Shown here: positions 5,045 to 5,300 of the stretch, piece by piece
How the letters are laid out: every line of letters begins with the position of its first letter
How positions within the stretch are numbered: position 1 is the stretch's first letter
Origin: Candidatus Cloacimonadota bacterium
GTDB lineage: Bacteria; Cloacimonadota; Cloacimonadia; Cloacimonadales; TCS61
Length of the DNA: 5,300 nt
NCBI GenBank assembly: GCA_018654125.1
Contig: JABIME010000031.1
Location: 1 to 5,300, forward strand
Reading direction: 5' to 3'
The notes under the pieces: generated by a model
Database searches by the model: none
Seen by the model: only the letters and a program-made list of their open reading frames with translations
Told to the model about the DNA's origin: nothing
Translations under genes and position numbers: made by a program

Positions 5045-5300
5045 TTACTTAACATCCCATGGGTAAACTATCCAGTTATTCCCAGCATTTTCACCCACGA
5101 AATCAGGTTTAAATTTACTAGTTTCTTTAAGGTGAATTACGGCAGTATGCAAACTTTTTGGAGAAAGTGCTTCAATATATTCTTTAGCTTTTACAAAGGT
5201 TCCACCAGAATCTGCAACTTCATCAACCAGTAAAACGCTTTTGTTCTGAAAGCCAATATTTACAGGAAGATCTTGCACAATAGTTGGATCATCTAGTAAA
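5045..5300 (-). CDS. Phosphoribosyltransferase, C-terminal part (5' end outside window)
   Basis: The last 84 codons of a type I PRTase; the frame stays open to the right edge (first complete codon at 5299-5297), so the gene begins outside the window. The PRPP-binding loop is clear: VLLVDEVADSGGTF, with the acidic pair Asp-Glu and the SGGT phosphate-binding turn. It is followed by a helix (VKAKEYIEALSP), a strand (LHTAVIHLKE) and a C-terminus PDFVGENAGNNWIVYPWDVK. The aromatic-rich WIVYPW end is typical of small xanthine/hypoxanthine PRTases of the Hpt1-like COG, which make nucleotides from purine bases and PRPP; the exact base cannot be assigned from this part. The stop TAA is at 5047-5045, 26 bp before the Nif3-like start, so the two genes are likely co-transcribed. 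A GTG at 5278 is in frame but is probably an internal valine. Confidence 0.88.
   Translation of the reverse strand, partial: LLDDPTIVQDLPVNIGFQNKSVLLVDEVADSGGTFVKAKEYIEALSPKSLHTAVIHLKETSKFKPDFVGENAGNNWIVYPWDVK

Noticed and set aside
5276..5278. GTG as the start codon of the phosphoribosyltransferase
   Set aside because: The frame is open through to the window edge with plausible residues (LLDDPTI), and a start here would remove most of the PRTase N-terminal half.

Overview
The window is AT-rich bacterial DNA (roughly one third G+C by eye) with densely packed genes. Clear Shine-Dalgarno sites (AGGA before the first permease, GAGGAA before the Nif3-like gene, AGGAG before the leftmost gene) and a REP-associated transposase with GTAG-headed REP palindromes suggest a Gram-negative-type bacterium that uses SD-led initiation, perhaps from a candidate phylum such as Cloacimonadota. 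That placement is inference; there is no rRNA or other marker gene here.

Layout. Positions 1-146 (minus) hold the start of a secreted protein of unknown function. Positions 147-320 are a divergent promoter region with a perfect TTGACA hexamer facing each way. Positions 321-2298 (plus) encode the two membrane subunits of a CUT1-type sugar ABC importer (MalF/UgpA-like, then MalG/UgpE-like), 10 bp apart. Both have extra sequence in an extracytoplasmic loop, and no binding protein or ATPase lies next to them. Positions 2339-2854 (plus) encode a FlaR/adenylate-kinase-like P-loop protein.

This meets a minus-strand cluster head to head, with only 4 bp between stop codons. In transcription order (right to left) the cluster is a phosphoribosyltransferase (5' end beyond the window), a long Nif3-like dinuclear-metal protein with a PII/CutA-like middle domain, a REP-associated tyrosine transposase (RAYT, Y1 HUH family) and a YqaA-type SNARE-associated membrane protein. 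Gaps are 26 bp, a 1-bp TGATG overlap, and 10 bp.

The most interesting element is inside the RAYT gene. Between the HUH motif and the catalytic-tyrosine helix it carries an inverted pair of REP-like elements. Each has a GTAG head followed by a 9-bp-arm palindrome. The two copies differ at two positions per arm, with matching changes in the partner arm. Between them are degenerate 30-bp direct repeats that keep the same palindrome core and encode IHES-type decapeptides. The transposase therefore contains candidate copies of its own substrate in its reading frame, translated as an in-frame linker.
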